A DNA stretch of 64,000 nt from Nostoc sp. UHCC 0926 (GCF_028623165.1 NZ_CP117768.1:2046001-2110000), one strand, 5' to 3'; positions 9,773 through 19,062 are shown, counted from the stretch's first letter. Notes: generated from the sequence alone by a model not told the origin. Numbers and translations are program-made.

Positions 9773-10108
9773 TCTTTTAACTCCGTGAACGAGTCTTTGA
9801 TACTCGTGAGCGAGTCTTTTAACTCCGTAAATGAGTCTTTGATACTCGTGAGCGAGTCTTTTAACTCCGTGAACGAGTCTTTTAACTCCGTGAATGAGTC
9901 TTTTAACTCCGTGAACGAGTCTTTTAACTCCGTGAACGAGTCTTTTAACTCCGTGAATGAGTCTTTTAACTCCGTGAATGAGTCTTTTAACTCCGTGAAC
10001 GAGTCTTTTAACTCCGTGAACGAGTCTTTTAACTCCGTGAACGAGTCTTTTAACTCCGTGAACGAGTCTTTTAACTCCGTGAACGAGTCTTTTAACTCTG
10101 TTAATCAG
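9773..10108. repeat. 21-bp tandem repeat, 16 copies
   Basis: Sixteen head-to-tail units of 21 bp (tcttttaactccgtgaacga in cyclic form) fill 336 bp. Units 2 and 4 are a diverged variant (tctttgatactcgtgagcga), the rest are nearly identical, and the last unit is degenerate. Because 21 is a multiple of three, exactly one frame on each strand stays open. On the plus strand a frame from a TTG at 9755 to 10120 reads SFNSVNE repeats; on the minus strand the unit reads DSFTELK. Neither has a convincing start or ribosome-binding site. It lies just downstream of the MBL-fold gene. Confidence 0.9.
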
Positions 10109-10127
10109 TCTTTAAGCTAGATAAATG

Positions 10128-10862
10128 TTAAATTAGGGGCTGTATCCGCAGCAAATCTGGTAAATCTAGACAGGCGAGGTGTTGATAAGCTTGATTGATG
10201 ACACGCTTGCCTCTGAGAAAGCCTGTATTAGCTCCGGGACAAATGTACCTGAGAGTTTCTGGTGTAAAATCTTCTAATAATAACCGAAGACTGTTAATTT
10301 GTCGGGGCCAATGAAAGGTTTTTGCTGTGCGTAATGGTACTGGTTCACCCTTCTGATTAGGAACTAAATGACGCCCTGAAAACAATATACCTCCAAGCTC
10401 ACTGTAGTATAGGCAAGATGAGCCGGGAGAATGACCTGGTGTCCAAATAACTTTGACTACTGCATCAAGAGTAAATTCCTGCCTAAACGTAGTTACGGTT
10501 AAGCCTGGTAATAAATAAGCTTCTTGTTCTTGAATCAGGACTTCGCAGCCAAAGGTTTGCTGAATTTCAGCGGTCTTGCCAATAGCGCCTCGATGGGTGA
10601 GAAATAACCAACGTACGCCTCCATGCGATCGCAAAAAATCTTGATTTGTTTGATCTAAAGCAGGGCAGTCTATGAGGATATTGCCTTCATTTCTTACAAT
10701 AAAATAAGACGTTCCCCCTAATGTGTCCCGATTGGGTGCAAAAGCAAAAATACTCTCCTGTGCGAAGTCCGATTGTAGAGAACTTCCGCTAGGAACTTTG
10801 TCAGGGAACACAGGCCGTGGTGGCTTAATTGTATGACTTGGCACTTGAGGTAAAGGGCACAT
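10128..10862 (-). CDS. MBL-fold protein lacking the metal-binding motif
   Basis: The 244-residue protein has the outline of a metallo-beta-lactamase-fold hydrolase: NILIDCPA at 61-68, WLFLTH at 85-90, VIWTPGHSPGSS at 138-149 and GILFSGRHLV at 158-167. The canonical THxHxDH metal motif is replaced by THRGAIG (89-95), leaving one of its ligands, and the usual Asp of the FSGD motif is Arg164. His144 of the PGHSPG loop remains. The fold is recognisable, but ordinary two-metal hydrolysis is unlikely, so the protein may bind or signal rather than catalyse. The ATG at 10862 is a good start. It is transcribed away from the site-2 protease gene. Confidence 0.75.
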   Translation of the reverse strand: MCPLPQVPSHTIKPPRPVFPDKVPSGSSLQSDFAQESIFAFAPNRDTLGGTSYFIVRNEGNILIDCPALDQTNQDFLRSHGGVRWLFLTHRGAIGKTAEIQQTFGCEVLIQEQEAYLLPGLTVTTFRQEFTLDAVVKVIWTPGHSPGSSCLYYSELGGILFSGRHLVPNQKGEPVPLRTAKTFHWPRQINSLRLLLEDFTPETLRYICPGANTGFLRGKRVINQAYQHLACLDLPDLLRIQPLI

Positions 10863-11152
10863 GATAAAAGAGCCGAAACTGAGGAGTTGTAGACAATCTG
10901 CTTACAGTGTGGAAATTCTCAAGAATTGAAACTTAAGCGTTTAACTAGTACAGCACAACGTCAATTCAGCTACCATCTCAGATTAACTAGATTTGAGGCA
11001 AACCCTTGTTAAAGGTAGGCAAACTGACGCTACAGTGTACTAACACTGTTAACCGTTCGTAAATAAAATTGGGATTTGAGGTCTGCCTTGTAGTTAATGC
11101 TATGGTGCTGAAGCTACTGGTGGGGCGTTTTGTCAAAATTACTGAAGATAAC

Positions 11153-12673
11153 ATGGCATTTTGGTTTCTGTTTATCCTCTTGCTGGGGCTAGCTACTTAT
11201 CTAATGGTGCAGCACAGTGTCGCTCACATCACCCGGACGCCAGTATGGTTGTTGTGGCTGGTTTTAATGACACCAGCATTTCTGTTGAGTGGATGGACGC
11301 TGGTGTACGGGGCGAAACAATCTCCGCCGCCAGCGCTGATCATCTCGTCGTTATTTGTCTGCACATTGTTGTACTGGATGTTGTTTCAATGGGGGCGTGG
11401 AGTGCCAAGAGATACACAAACCCAAGCCCAAGCCCCAGCCTCAGAATCACAGCCGACTATCCAGCCTACCGCAGAACCAGTAGTGCGTCCCATTGAGCTA
11501 AAGGAAGAAACCCAACTGCGAAATTGTTTTCCTTGGTCTGTATACTACGTTCAAAATATTGAGTATCGACCACAAGCGGTGATTTGCCGGGGTCAGTTGC
11601 GAACTCAAGCCAGCAACGCCTACCAGCAGATTAAAACTAATATTGAAGCACAATTTGGCGATCGCTTCCTACTGATTTTTCAAGAAGGTGTCAATGGCAA
11701 ACCTTTCTTTGTGCTGGTTCCCAACACTCAAGCTGCTAAAGAGAGAAATACACCACGACGCGACCAGGAACGGTTAACTCGACCAGGATTAGCACTTTTA
11801 CTACTAGTAGCTACTTTCCTAACTACTACCTTGGTGGGAATCCAAAATGCTGGTGTTTCTCTTCCGCCTCTATGGGAAATTAGCTCTTTGTTCAAAGTTC
11901 TATTTAACCCAGATGTCCTATTCAAAGGATTACCCTATGCTTTAGGATTAATGACTATTTTGGGTCTTCACGAACTTGGGCATTATTTGACAGCTAAATT
12001 CTACAATATTCGCTCGACATTGCCTTACTTTATTCCCATACCTTTGTTCTTGGGAACTTTTGGTGCATTTATCCAGATGCGTAGTCCCATTCCCAACCGC
12101 AAAGCTTTATTTGACATTAGTATCGCTGGCCCAATTGCAGGCTTTGTCGTGACTTTACCATTACTAATATGGGGCTTGGCTCATTCGGAGGTGGTTTCTG
12201 TGACTGAAAAAACCCAACTTTTTAATTTTGATGCCCTTAATCCCAAGTATTCCATTTTATTAGCGCTACTCTCGAAGTTAGCCTTGGGTAGTCAGTTAAC
12301 AGAAAAATCAGCCCTTGACCTGCATCCAGTGGCAGTAGCTGGTCTTCTGGGACTAATTGTCACGGCCTTAAATTTAATGCCTGTGGGACAATTAGATGGA
12401 GGTCACATTGTCCATGCGATGTTTGGCCAACGAACTGCGATCGTAATTGGTCAAATTGCTCGTCTGCTGTTGCTATTACTTTCTTTAGTTCAAAAAGAAT
12501 TCTTGTTGTGGGCGATTATCTTATTATTTATGCCGTTAATTGATGAACCTGCACTGAATGATGTTACTGAATTGGATAATGGACGTGATATTTGGGGATT
12601 ACTGGCAATGGCTTTGTTGATTGTAATTGTTTTGCCACTACCGCAGGCGATCGCTAGCTTTTTGCATATTTAA
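11153..12673 (+). CDS. Site-2 protease family membrane metalloprotease (M50)
   Basis: A multi-pass membrane protein with the M50 zinc motif HELGH (LGLHELGHYLTAKFYN, about DNA 11966-12000) and the distal ligand motif GQLDGGHIVHAMFG (about 12387-12428), in the usual order for rhomboid-unrelated site-2 proteases. About 140 N-terminal residues form two membrane segments and a Pro/Gln-rich linker, followed by a soluble region before the protease core. Such proteases cut membrane-anchored regulators within the bilayer. The frame opens at a TTG (11069), with ATGs at 11102 and 11153; I choose 11153 because the first hydrophobic helix starts there (MAFWFLFILLLG). The substrate is unknown. Confidence 0.85.
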   Translation: MAFWFLFILLLGLATYLMVQHSVAHITRTPVWLLWLVLMTPAFLLSGWTLVYGAKQSPPPALIISSLFVCTLLYWMLFQWGRGVPRDTQTQAQAPASESQPTIQPTAEPVVRPIELKEETQLRNCFPWSVYYVQNIEYRPQAVICRGQLRTQASNAYQQIKTNIEAQFGDRFLLIFQEGVNGKPFFVLVPNTQAAKERNTPRRDQERLTRPGLALLLLVATFLTTTLVGIQNAGVSLPPLWEISSLFKVLFNPDVLFKGLPYALGLMTILGLHELGHYLTAKFYNIRSTLPYFIPIPLFLGTFGAFIQMRSPIPNRKALFDISIAGPIAGFVVTLPLLIWGLAHSEVVSVTEKTQLFNFDALNPKYSILLALLSKLALGSQLTEKSALDLHPVAVAGLLGLIVTALNLMPVGQLDGGHIVHAMFGQRTAIVIGQIARLLLLLLSLVQKEFLLWAIILLFMPLIDEPALNDVTELDNGRDIWGLLAMALLIVIVLPLPQAIASFLHI

Positions 12674-13180
12674 AAAGGATCAACGCAAAAAGACAAATAT
12701 ATTTGAATTTTTTACAAACTATGGTATTAACCACAGTTTGATATTTGGTGATTGAAATTATATCCAATATTAAATAATAGCCCTCTTTTAAAAGTCCTTT
12801 TTGCAGTTCTGTCAGCAGAGGGTAAATAACAAATATATCCCCTACCTCATTGCTCAATATTAGGGCTTATGCCCTGTACAAATTAGTCATGGTATGCATT
12901 TCACAAATAGGTCGTTTCAGGCTTTTATTAATTCTATAAAACGCGACACTAGGTACACACAAGCCTCATTAGCAATTTATGGTTTATCAAATAGCCCAAT
13001 CAAACCTCACCCTGGTTGTGCTACGCAAAACCTGTCCCTCTTCGTGAGTTCAAAGAGGGATGTCAGTTAGGACAGGGTGAAGTTTTATTTACCTTAATGT
13101 TGTAGAAAAGGACTTTTGGGTAATCAGATAACTTGTGTGTACACCGTAGCTAGGGAAAGGGGGATTATTTCGTATTACAA
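12674..13180. other. Intergenic with structured repeat
   Basis: No gene is supported. The first half is AT-rich. A structured block at 13005-13086 contains nested inverted repeats: tcaccctg (13007-13014) with cagggtga (13073-13080), aaaacctgtc with gacagggtgaagtttt, and an inner stem ccctctt / aagaggg (13036-13059). This looks like a dispersed palindromic repeat and could act as a terminator between the convergent genes on either side. Confidence 0.45.
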
Positions 13181-13747
13181 CTAATTTGATACTGAATTAG
13201 CCGCTTTGTCAGCCTTCGCAGCTGGTGGAAAGCCACCCATGCGAATCTCAGAAGTGAAGGAAGTGATACTAAATCCACCAAAACTCTTGAGGACATTTAC
13301 CCGCATTCGCAAATTGGGACTAGCAAACCACACGCGCTCCTCTAACCACATGCTTTCATCTTCTGTAGTTAGGATCAAGGCACCATCACTGTCAAATTTA
13401 TAGTGTCCGGCTACTGGGCTTTTATCAGCATCAAGTATTTCCCGCAGTAACTTACCTTGGGCCGGATTATCTGCATCAGGTATGGAAACTAACACAGTTG
13501 AACCACTGTGTTTTGCTTGATCCTTTTCCATTGTGCCATTCCAGGTAATTTTGATCGCACAAGAGGCGGAACTAGGATTAATTTTGTCCTGTTGACATAG
13601 TTTGATCACTTCTGGATGATCTACTGCCAGCGTCTCAATAATGATGTCTGACTTGCTATTTTCAGATTGGTTAAAAGCCAAATGTTGACTAGTCCGATGA
13701 GAAAACCATTTGCCAGCGCTTAACTGAAAAAATTCTTCAATATTCAT
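13181..13747 (-). CDS. cpcS: CpcS/CpeS-family phycobiliprotein lyase
   Basis: The 188-residue protein starts [20 protein letters not shown], the typical opening of the CpcS/CpeS lyases, and keeps the lipocalin-like pattern with [14 protein letters not shown] and SFTSEIRM. These enzymes attach phycocyanobilin or a related bilin to the conserved Cys84-type site of phycobiliproteins during phycobilisome assembly in the cytosol. The HEAT-repeat gene lies 75 bp upstream on the same strand, a pairing I also recall in Anabaena 7120 (alr0616-alr0617). The exact subfamily, and hence bilin specificity, cannot be read from the sequence. Confidence 0.85.
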   Translation of the reverse strand: MNIEEFFQLSAGKWFSHRTSQHLAFNQSENSKSDIIIETLAVDHPEVIKLCQQDKINPSSASCAIKITWNGTMEKDQAKHSGSTVLVSIPDADNPAQGKLLREILDADKSPVAGHYKFDSDGALILTTEDESMWLEERVWFASPNLRMRVNVLKSFGGFSITSFTSEIRMGGFPPAAKADKAANSVSN

Positions 13748-13822
13748 GAATGAAATTACCCTGCATCAAAATGCTAAAATTCCCACTTAATTATTATTAA
13801 AAGGTAGCAGGAGGCTTTAATA

Positions 13823-14503
13823 TTAAGCTTGATTGTCTATTTCCTCAAGCTTCTTGAGGCCAATTCTGGCTGCCTCAGCAACGTTGAAATGATTGTCTTT
13901 TTCCAGGTATTTTAAAGCTGAGACACTCTTGGGAGTGGGAAGATTTCCTAAGGCTTCTGCCAAACGCTGCCTTACTATCCAATCATCTGATTGGGCGAAG
14001 CGCAGGATATTATCAACAGACTCAATATCTTTAATTTCTCCTAGTGCAGAAATTGCAGCTTGTTGCAACACGACTTCTTTGCTATCCAATGCCTGAAGAA
14101 GAACCTGATGGGCCCGAGGGTCTTTAATGTTACCTAGAGAAACGGCTGCACTAAAGCGTACTAGCCAATCAGTATCTTCATAAAACGCCCGTGAAAGCAC
14201 CTCAAAGGCTCTGGCATCACCCAAATATCCTAAGGCACCAGCGGCATCAGCGCGTATACCATAATCTGGGTCATTTTCGAGAATTCTCACCAAAATTGAA
14301 TAACATTCTGGCGTCGGCTTGATTCCCAGAGCAAATATTGCCATTGATCGCAGTTGCAAAGATTCGTCCTCTAGTACCTTTTTAATCAAAGGGACTGCAT
14401 CCTCAGCAGGAATATGACGCAGATTGGCAAGGGCTACCATGCGATCGCGTAAATTCGGACTTTCTAACTGAGTAGAAATTTCTTGTAAGCTTAGAGCTGC
14501 CAT
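13823..14503 (-). CDS. HEAT-repeat protein, phycobilin lyase/NblB-like
   Basis: The 226-residue protein is built of about six HEAT-like (PBS-lyase) repeats of some 31 residues: VALANLRHI, MAIFALGI, DAAGALGYLGDARA, SAAVSLGNIKDPRA, AAISALGEIKDIES and LAEALGNLP. Such repeats occur in the CpcE/CpcF bilin lyases and in NblB, which takes part in phycobilisome turnover. The cpcS-type gene 75 bp downstream on the same strand suggests work on phycobiliproteins. Whether it is a lyase subunit, a chaperone or an NblB-type factor is not decided by the sequence. Confidence 0.75.
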   Translation of the reverse strand: MAALSLQEISTQLESPNLRDRMVALANLRHIPAEDAVPLIKKVLEDESLQLRSMAIFALGIKPTPECYSILVRILENDPDYGIRADAAGALGYLGDARAFEVLSRAFYEDTDWLVRFSAAVSLGNIKDPRAHQVLLQALDSKEVVLQQAAISALGEIKDIESVDNILRFAQSDDWIVRQRLAEALGNLPTPKSVSALKYLEKDNHFNVAEAARIGLKKLEEIDNQA

Positions 14504-14791
14504 TTAGTTCAAAGCGTTTTCTTTACTTATCTTAATTTACCTGATCTGTTCATCAGGCTGTCACCATAGTGAAGTAGGAGTTTGGCGACTTTACAAAATG
14601 CCTTGATTATGAGTGAAAAATAAACAAATATTACTTACCGCTAAATTGTTTGAATTTAGCAGTCATATACAACACTCGATCGCCCTTCCAAAGCAATTTT
14701 AAGAATATATTTAGCAATATCCTGTTATTTACTCAACCTGACGATTTGTAGAAGTCTAGTTGAAACTATATATTTATACTAGGTTTGAGAA

Positions 14792-14876
14792 CGGAGAGGG
14801 AGGGATTCGAACCCTCGTTAAGTTTCCCTAAACAGACTTTCCAGGTCTGCGCCTTAAACCGCTCGGCCACCTCTCC
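14792..14876 (-). tRNA. tRNA-Ser (anticodon GGA)
   Basis: Read on the minus strand this 85-nt gene has the acceptor stem GGAGAGG / CCTCTCC with discriminator G. The D-arm is GCCGAGCGGTTTAAGGC and the anticodon arm CAGAC-CTGGAAA-GTCTG, giving anticodon GGA. A long variable arm follows (TTTAGGGAAACTTAAC region), then GGTTCGAATCC in the T-arm. The long variable arm and G discriminator are serine features. CCA is not encoded. Confidence 0.95.
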
Positions 14877-14983
14877 AGGTGCCACAAGTTCCGATTCTAC
14901 TATAGAATCCCAGAAAATGCAAAGATAAAGAAAGATATTTTTAGGTTGAATCTGAAAGTCCCAATCCCAAAACGCAAATCCAG

Positions 14984-15352
14984 ATGTCCCGTACATACAC
15001 AATTAGAGTTCGCGATCGCGCCACTGGCAAAACATACACCCTACAAGTGCCAGAAGACCGCTACATCCTGCACACTGCCGAAAACCAAGGGGTGGAACTA
15101 CCGTTTTCCTGCCGCAACGGGGCTTGCACCACTTGTGCGGTGAGGGTGTTGTCGGGAGAAATTTACCAACCAGAAGCGATCGGATTGTCGCCAAATTTAC
15201 GTCGGCAAGGTTATGCCTTGTTGTGTGTGAGTTACCCCCGTTCTGACTTGGAGGTGGAGACACAAGACGAAGATGAAGTCTACGAACTCCAGTTTGGACG
15301 CTATTTTGCTAGGGGGAGAGTTAAAGCGGGTTTACCCTTAGATGAGGAATAA
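14984..15352 (+). CDS. Plant-type [2Fe-2S] ferredoxin with C-terminal extension
   Basis: The 122-residue protein has the plant-type 2Fe-2S pattern: three Cys in FSCRNGACTTCAVRV and the fourth in YALLCVSYP. Photosynthetic PetF is about 98 residues; this one has some 20 extra C-terminal residues (after DEDEVYELQFG), as in the FdC-type minor ferredoxins of cyanobacteria and plants. It is therefore more likely a specialised electron carrier than the main PetF. The next gene starts inside its last codons, so the two are probably translated together. Confidence 0.88.
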   Translation: MSRTYTIRVRDRATGKTYTLQVPEDRYILHTAENQGVELPFSCRNGACTTCAVRVLSGEIYQPEAIGLSPNLRRQGYALLCVSYPRSDLEVETQDEDEVYELQFGRYFARGRVKAGLPLDEE

Positions 15353-15965
15353 ACAATTCAAAATCACCGTACCCCTACTCAACCAACTAGCAAAAGCTGC
15401 GACCAGAGGAGAAGTTCTAATACCTGTGCGCCTTGGTGACTGGGTGCGAAAAATAGCCATTTTGGCTTGCTTATTGCTTTTGGTGAGTTGCCAAGGTAAA
15501 AACCAGCTGCCAAACAATCAGGCTGAGGTGAAAGTAGCGCGGGTAGTTAGTGGGCAAAGTTTGGAAGTGTTAGGCATGGCTGAACAACCAAATTTGATTT
15601 CCCAAGTGCGGTTAGTTGGTATTGATGCACCCGATTTGCGACAGCGACCTTGGGGGGAAGAAGCAAAAGAACAGTTAGAAAATCTAATTGGTGGTGCAGA
15701 AGAATCGGTAACCCTGGAGTTTGATTTAGAAGCAAAAGACAAAATCGGACGAACTCTAGCTTATGTGTGGAAAAATAAGGTGTTGTTGAATGAAGAATTA
15801 GTGAAACAAGGGAATGCAATGTTTATTGGGCGATCGCCTAACCACAAATATGATCAGCGTTTAGAACGTGCCCAACAATGGGCTAGACTTATGGGCCAAG
15901 GAATCTGGAACCCTGAAAAACCCATGCGCCTTACTCCTGCCGAGTTTCGCCGCCAAAATCTTTAA
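15342..15965 (+). CDS. Thermonuclease-family lipoprotein
   Basis: The 207-residue protein has an N-terminal hydrophobic stretch ending in a lipobox (LLLLVSC, Cys about residue 50). A staphylococcal-nuclease (SNase) domain follows: VRLVGIDAPDLRQRPWGEEA and DKIGRTLAYVW carry the Asp and Arg residues typical of the active site. It is predicted to be a membrane-anchored, outward-facing nuclease. The ATG at 15342 overlaps the ferredoxin stop by 11 nt. An internal ATG would remove the lipobox, so the upstream start is preferred. Confidence 0.8.
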   Translation: MRNKQFKITVPLLNQLAKAATRGEVLIPVRLGDWVRKIAILACLLLLVSCQGKNQLPNNQAEVKVARVVSGQSLEVLGMAEQPNLISQVRLVGIDAPDLRQRPWGEEAKEQLENLIGGAEESVTLEFDLEAKDKIGRTLAYVWKNKVLLNEELVKQGNAMFIGRSPNHKYDQRLERAQQWARLMGQGIWNPEKPMRLTPAEFRRQNL

Positions 15966-16010
15966 AGAGTGGGCACAAAGGAGACTACTAAACCCAATGA
16001 CAAATGACAA

Positions 16011-16823
16011 ATGATAAATCTACAAATTTTTCTAGATATTGCTACAGAAGCGGCCTTAGCTGCTGGTGCCATTTTGCAAGGTTACTTGGGTAAGTTAGAA
16101 GACGCAATTGTTGAAAAAGGACGCCCTGGTGATTTAGTCACTGCTGCTGATAAAGCCTCAGAAGAGTTGATTTTAGAAATTTTGCGTCGCCACTTTCCCC
16201 AACATTCTATCCTCGCAGAAGAATCAGGGAAATTAGGTAATCAAGAGAATGAATACCTTTGGGCAATAGATCCTCTAGATGGCACAACCAACTACGCTCA
16301 TCAATACCCATTTTTTGCCGTTTCCATCGGGCTGTTAATTAATGGCGTTCCGCAAGTTGGTGTAATTTATGACCCCTTTCACAATGAGGTATTCTGTGCT
16401 GCTGCTGGCTTGGGAGCAACGCGTAACCGTCATCCAATTAAGGTTTCGGCAACCTCGAAACTGAGTAAGAGCCTTCTGGTAACTGGATTTGCCTACGATC
16501 GCCGCGAAACCTCTGATAACAACTACGCAGAATTTAGTCACCTCACCCATCTTACCCAAGGAGTCAGACGGAGTGGTTCTGCATCACTAGATTTGGCATA
16601 TGTTGCCTGTGGACGTGTCGATGGTTACTGGGAACGAGGGCTTTCTCCTTGGGATATTGCTGCCGGGATAATTTTGTTACAAGAAGCTGGGGGCAAAGTC
16701 ACCGCCTACGATGGTACTCCCGTCAAAATTGAGTCAGGTAGAATTCTTGCAACAAATGGTTATATTCACGACTCTCTTAGTAGCGAACTTTTACAAGTTC
16801 CCCCACTGTCAGCATGGGTGTAG
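16011..16823 (+). CDS. suhB: Inositol monophosphatase family protein
   Basis: The 270-residue protein has all the metal motifs of the family: Glu in LAEESG (about 69-74), WAIDPLDGTTN (about 85-95) and SPWDIAAGIILLQEAGG near the C-terminus. These bind magnesium for hydrolysis of inositol phosphates or similar phosphomonoesters. In cyanobacteria such proteins act on inositol-1-phosphate, histidinol phosphate or fructose bisphosphate; given hisZ two genes downstream, a histidinol-phosphatase role is worth considering but unproven. The start ATG lies inside a short ATGACAAATGATAAAT-type repeat. Confidence 0.85.
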   Translation: MINLQIFLDIATEAALAAGAILQGYLGKLEDAIVEKGRPGDLVTAADKASEELILEILRRHFPQHSILAEESGKLGNQENEYLWAIDPLDGTTNYAHQYPFFAVSIGLLINGVPQVGVIYDPFHNEVFCAAAGLGATRNRHPIKVSATSKLSKSLLVTGFAYDRRETSDNNYAEFSHLTHLTQGVRRSGSASLDLAYVACGRVDGYWERGLSPWDIAAGIILLQEAGGKVTAYDGTPVKIESGRILATNGYIHDSLSSELLQVPPLSAWV

Positions 16824-16897
16824 CAGGTGGGGGCTTTCCCCCCGACTTTGGGTAAACTAAAAAGAATCTAACTGCTCCTTTGGTGCAAAACCTGTAT

Positions 16898-17848
16898 ATG
16901 TCTTTTAAAATAGATCGTGGACTATTTAAATATGATTTCATAGATCATCACGCAGTATTGTGCGTTCCAGTTGATGCGGATGTCAAAGAGATTCGCAAAC
17001 GCTATCTCAAAATTGCCCGCCGCTTACACCCGGATAGTAGTTTTACTGAAAGTGATGCACAAAAACAGCTAGGGAACGAATTGTTATCAAAGCTGGTTAA
17101 CCCAGCTTACGAAAAACTTTCTGGCGATCGCACTCGCGCTGAATATATTCTAATTTTGTCACAAATTGGCAAGCGTCTGGTACAAGAGTCTACTTCGGTT
17201 ATTCTAAACACCGATTTGGGGAAACAGTTAGCTGATACCGCCAATATCGATCATTTCTATAAAAGTGCGATCGCTAAACTAGCCCAAACCCAATATGATT
17301 CTTTAGAGCAAGCGCTGCAAGTCATTGCCCAAGTTAGTGAGTTGAATTTAGTCTATTTAATGCGGAGTACAAGCAAAGCATCGGCACCGCCGCCACCATC
17401 TGCTCAACCCAAAGTCCAATCAGGAACGTCTGAGCCAAATACACCAAAAAATACACCACCAGCGCCAGCAAAAGAAGACTTGATTGTAGAACAGTATGTT
17501 CGTCGCGCTCAATCTTTAATTGACAAAAACCAATTTACCCAAGCCAAAGTAGAGTTGCAAGATGCCCTAAAGCTAGAACCTAAAAATAGTCGCTGCCATA
17601 GCTTAATTGCAATGGTGTATTTGAGGCAAAATCAGCTAAAAATGGCAAAAATCCACTTTGACAATGCTCTAAAATTAGACCCCAATGACGAAATAGCTCT
17701 GCAATGGAAACCTAAAATAGATAAGGCTTTAGGACAACAACCTAGTGATCATAAGGTGACTTCATCCCCCAATAATAGAGATAAGCAACCAGATAAATCT
17801 GGTAGTGGCGGTTTGTTCGGTGGTTTGTTTGGTGGGAAGAAAAAATAA
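16898..17848 (+). CDS. J-domain and TPR protein
   Basis: The N-terminal 80 residues are a DnaJ-type J domain (HHAVLCVPVDADVKEIRKRY, then RRLHPDSS with the HPD motif). A helical linker and a Pro/Ala-rich spacer follow, then about two and a half TPR units (VEQYVRRAQSLIDKNQFTQA onward) and a Gly/Phe-rich tail (GGLFGGLFGGKKK). It should recruit DnaK and bind clients or partners through the TPRs. The frame opens at a TTG (16880); the ATG at 16898 is preferred. Its stop shares one base with the hisZ start (taATG), so the two are probably translated together. Confidence 0.85.
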   Translation: MSFKIDRGLFKYDFIDHHAVLCVPVDADVKEIRKRYLKIARRLHPDSSFTESDAQKQLGNELLSKLVNPAYEKLSGDRTRAEYILILSQIGKRLVQESTSVILNTDLGKQLADTANIDHFYKSAIAKLAQTQYDSLEQALQVIAQVSELNLVYLMRSTSKASAPPPPSAQPKVQSGTSEPNTPKNTPPAPAKEDLIVEQYVRRAQSLIDKNQFTQAKVELQDALKLEPKNSRCHSLIAMVYLRQNQLKMAKIHFDNALKLDPNDEIALQWKPKIDKALGQQPSDHKVTSSPNNRDKQPDKSGSGGLFGGLFGGKKK

Positions 17849-19062
17849 TGGTGTATCAACCAGCAGCGGGAGCCAGGGATTTATTGCCCTTGGATGTGGA
17901 GAAAAAACGCTGGATTGAAGATCGGTTACAGCAGGTGTTTCACCGTTGGGGATATCACAGGATTATCACCTCGACTTTAGAGCGCATGGATACTCTGATG
18001 GCGGGGGAAGCAATCCAGCGTCAGATGGTGATCCAACTACAACAAAATGGCGAAGATGATGAATTAGGGCTACGTCCAGAATTAACAGCATCCATTGCTC
18101 GGACTGTTGTCACTCGGATGGCAAGTCTGCGTTATCCGCAACGGTTGTACTACAACGCCAATGTATTTCGCCGCACTTGGGAAAGTAGACACAATCGCCA
18201 ACAGGAGTTTTATCAAGCTGGGGTAGAGTTGTTAGGTGCTGGCGGATTGCTGGCAAATGCGGAAGTACTACTATTAGTAGCAGATTGTTTGGCAGCACTG
18301 GGTTTGCAGGAATGGCATTTAATTTTAGGTGAGGCGGGAATTACCCGATCGCTCCTGAGTGCCTTTCCTGCTAATTTACAGGATAAAGTTCGCAGTGCGA
18401 TCGCTCATCTTGACCGCATTACTATAGATACTTTACCCCTAAGTGACAAACTACGCGATCGCGCCAGAATCATTCTGGATCTGCGCGGGCCAAGTGCAGA
18501 CGTGTTGCAAAAAGTCAGTAGTTTGGATCTAGACGAAGAACAGCGAGAGGCAGTAAATAACCTCAAATCCCTAGTAGAATTACTGGAATCAGAGAAAAAA
18601 CTTCCGTTAATCCTTGACCTCAGCCTCATTCAGACCATAGATTACTACACTGGTATTGTATTTGAAGTTGTCACAGATACCGAATCGCAAGCCAGAGTTT
18701 TAGGGCGGGGTGGTCGCTATGACCAGCTTTTGGGGCTATATCATCCTCAAGGAGAAAACATCCCCGGAATTGGTTTTGGACTCAATATCGAAGATTTATA
18801 CCAAGTTTTGTTGTCTACTCAGCAATTACCACAGATAATCCCAGCGAGTAACTGGTTGGTAGTATCAGAGACGCCGAGTGCTAACGCCTTTGCCTTTGCC
18901 TACGCGCAAAAACTCAGAGATTCTACTGATTTGGTGCGGGTAGAAATTGATTTGGGGGGAAGGGATGCAGACGCTATTCGCCAATATGCATGCGATCGCA
19001 GCATAGCCCAAATTGCTTGGATCAAAGCTGATGGCTCCCCAACCATTGAATCATTGCGTTAA
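17848..19062 (+). CDS. hisZ: ATP phosphoribosyltransferase regulatory subunit HisZ
   Basis: The 404-residue protein resembles a histidyl-tRNA synthetase catalytic core (GARDLLPLDVEKKRWIEDRL, FRRTWESRHNRQQEFYQAGVE, TGIVFEVV, LGRGGRYDQLL) but lacks the C-terminal anticodon-binding domain. That is the mark of HisZ, which partners the short-form HisG in the first step of histidine synthesis. It overlaps the J-domain gene by one base. hisG is not in the window, as is usual for scattered cyanobacterial his genes. Confidence 0.88.
   Translation: MVYQPAAGARDLLPLDVEKKRWIEDRLQQVFHRWGYHRIITSTLERMDTLMAGEAIQRQMVIQLQQNGEDDELGLRPELTASIARTVVTRMASLRYPQRLYYNANVFRRTWESRHNRQQEFYQAGVELLGAGGLLANAEVLLLVADCLAALGLQEWHLILGEAGITRSLLSAFPANLQDKVRSAIAHLDRITIDTLPLSDKLRDRARIILDLRGPSADVLQKVSSLDLDEEQREAVNNLKSLVELLESEKKLPLILDLSLIQTIDYYTGIVFEVVTDTESQARVLGRGGRYDQLLGLYHPQGENIPGIGFGLNIEDLYQVLLSTQQLPQIIPASNWLVVSETPSANAFAFAYAQKLRDSTDLVRVEIDLGGRDADAIRQYACDRSIAQIAWIKADGSPTIESLR

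Noticed and set aside
9773-10108. CRISPR array
   Set aside because: Units are contiguous with no unique spacers and no cas genes are present. The same holds for 21657-21842.
9755-10120. 121-residue frame of SFNSVNE repeats as a gene
   Set aside because: It starts with TTG without a ribosome-binding site and owes its length to a 21-bp tandem repeat being a multiple of three.
12654-12857. 67-residue minus-strand frame after the site-2 protease gene
   Set aside because: Low-complexity AT-rich spacer with no protein-like pattern and no start signal.
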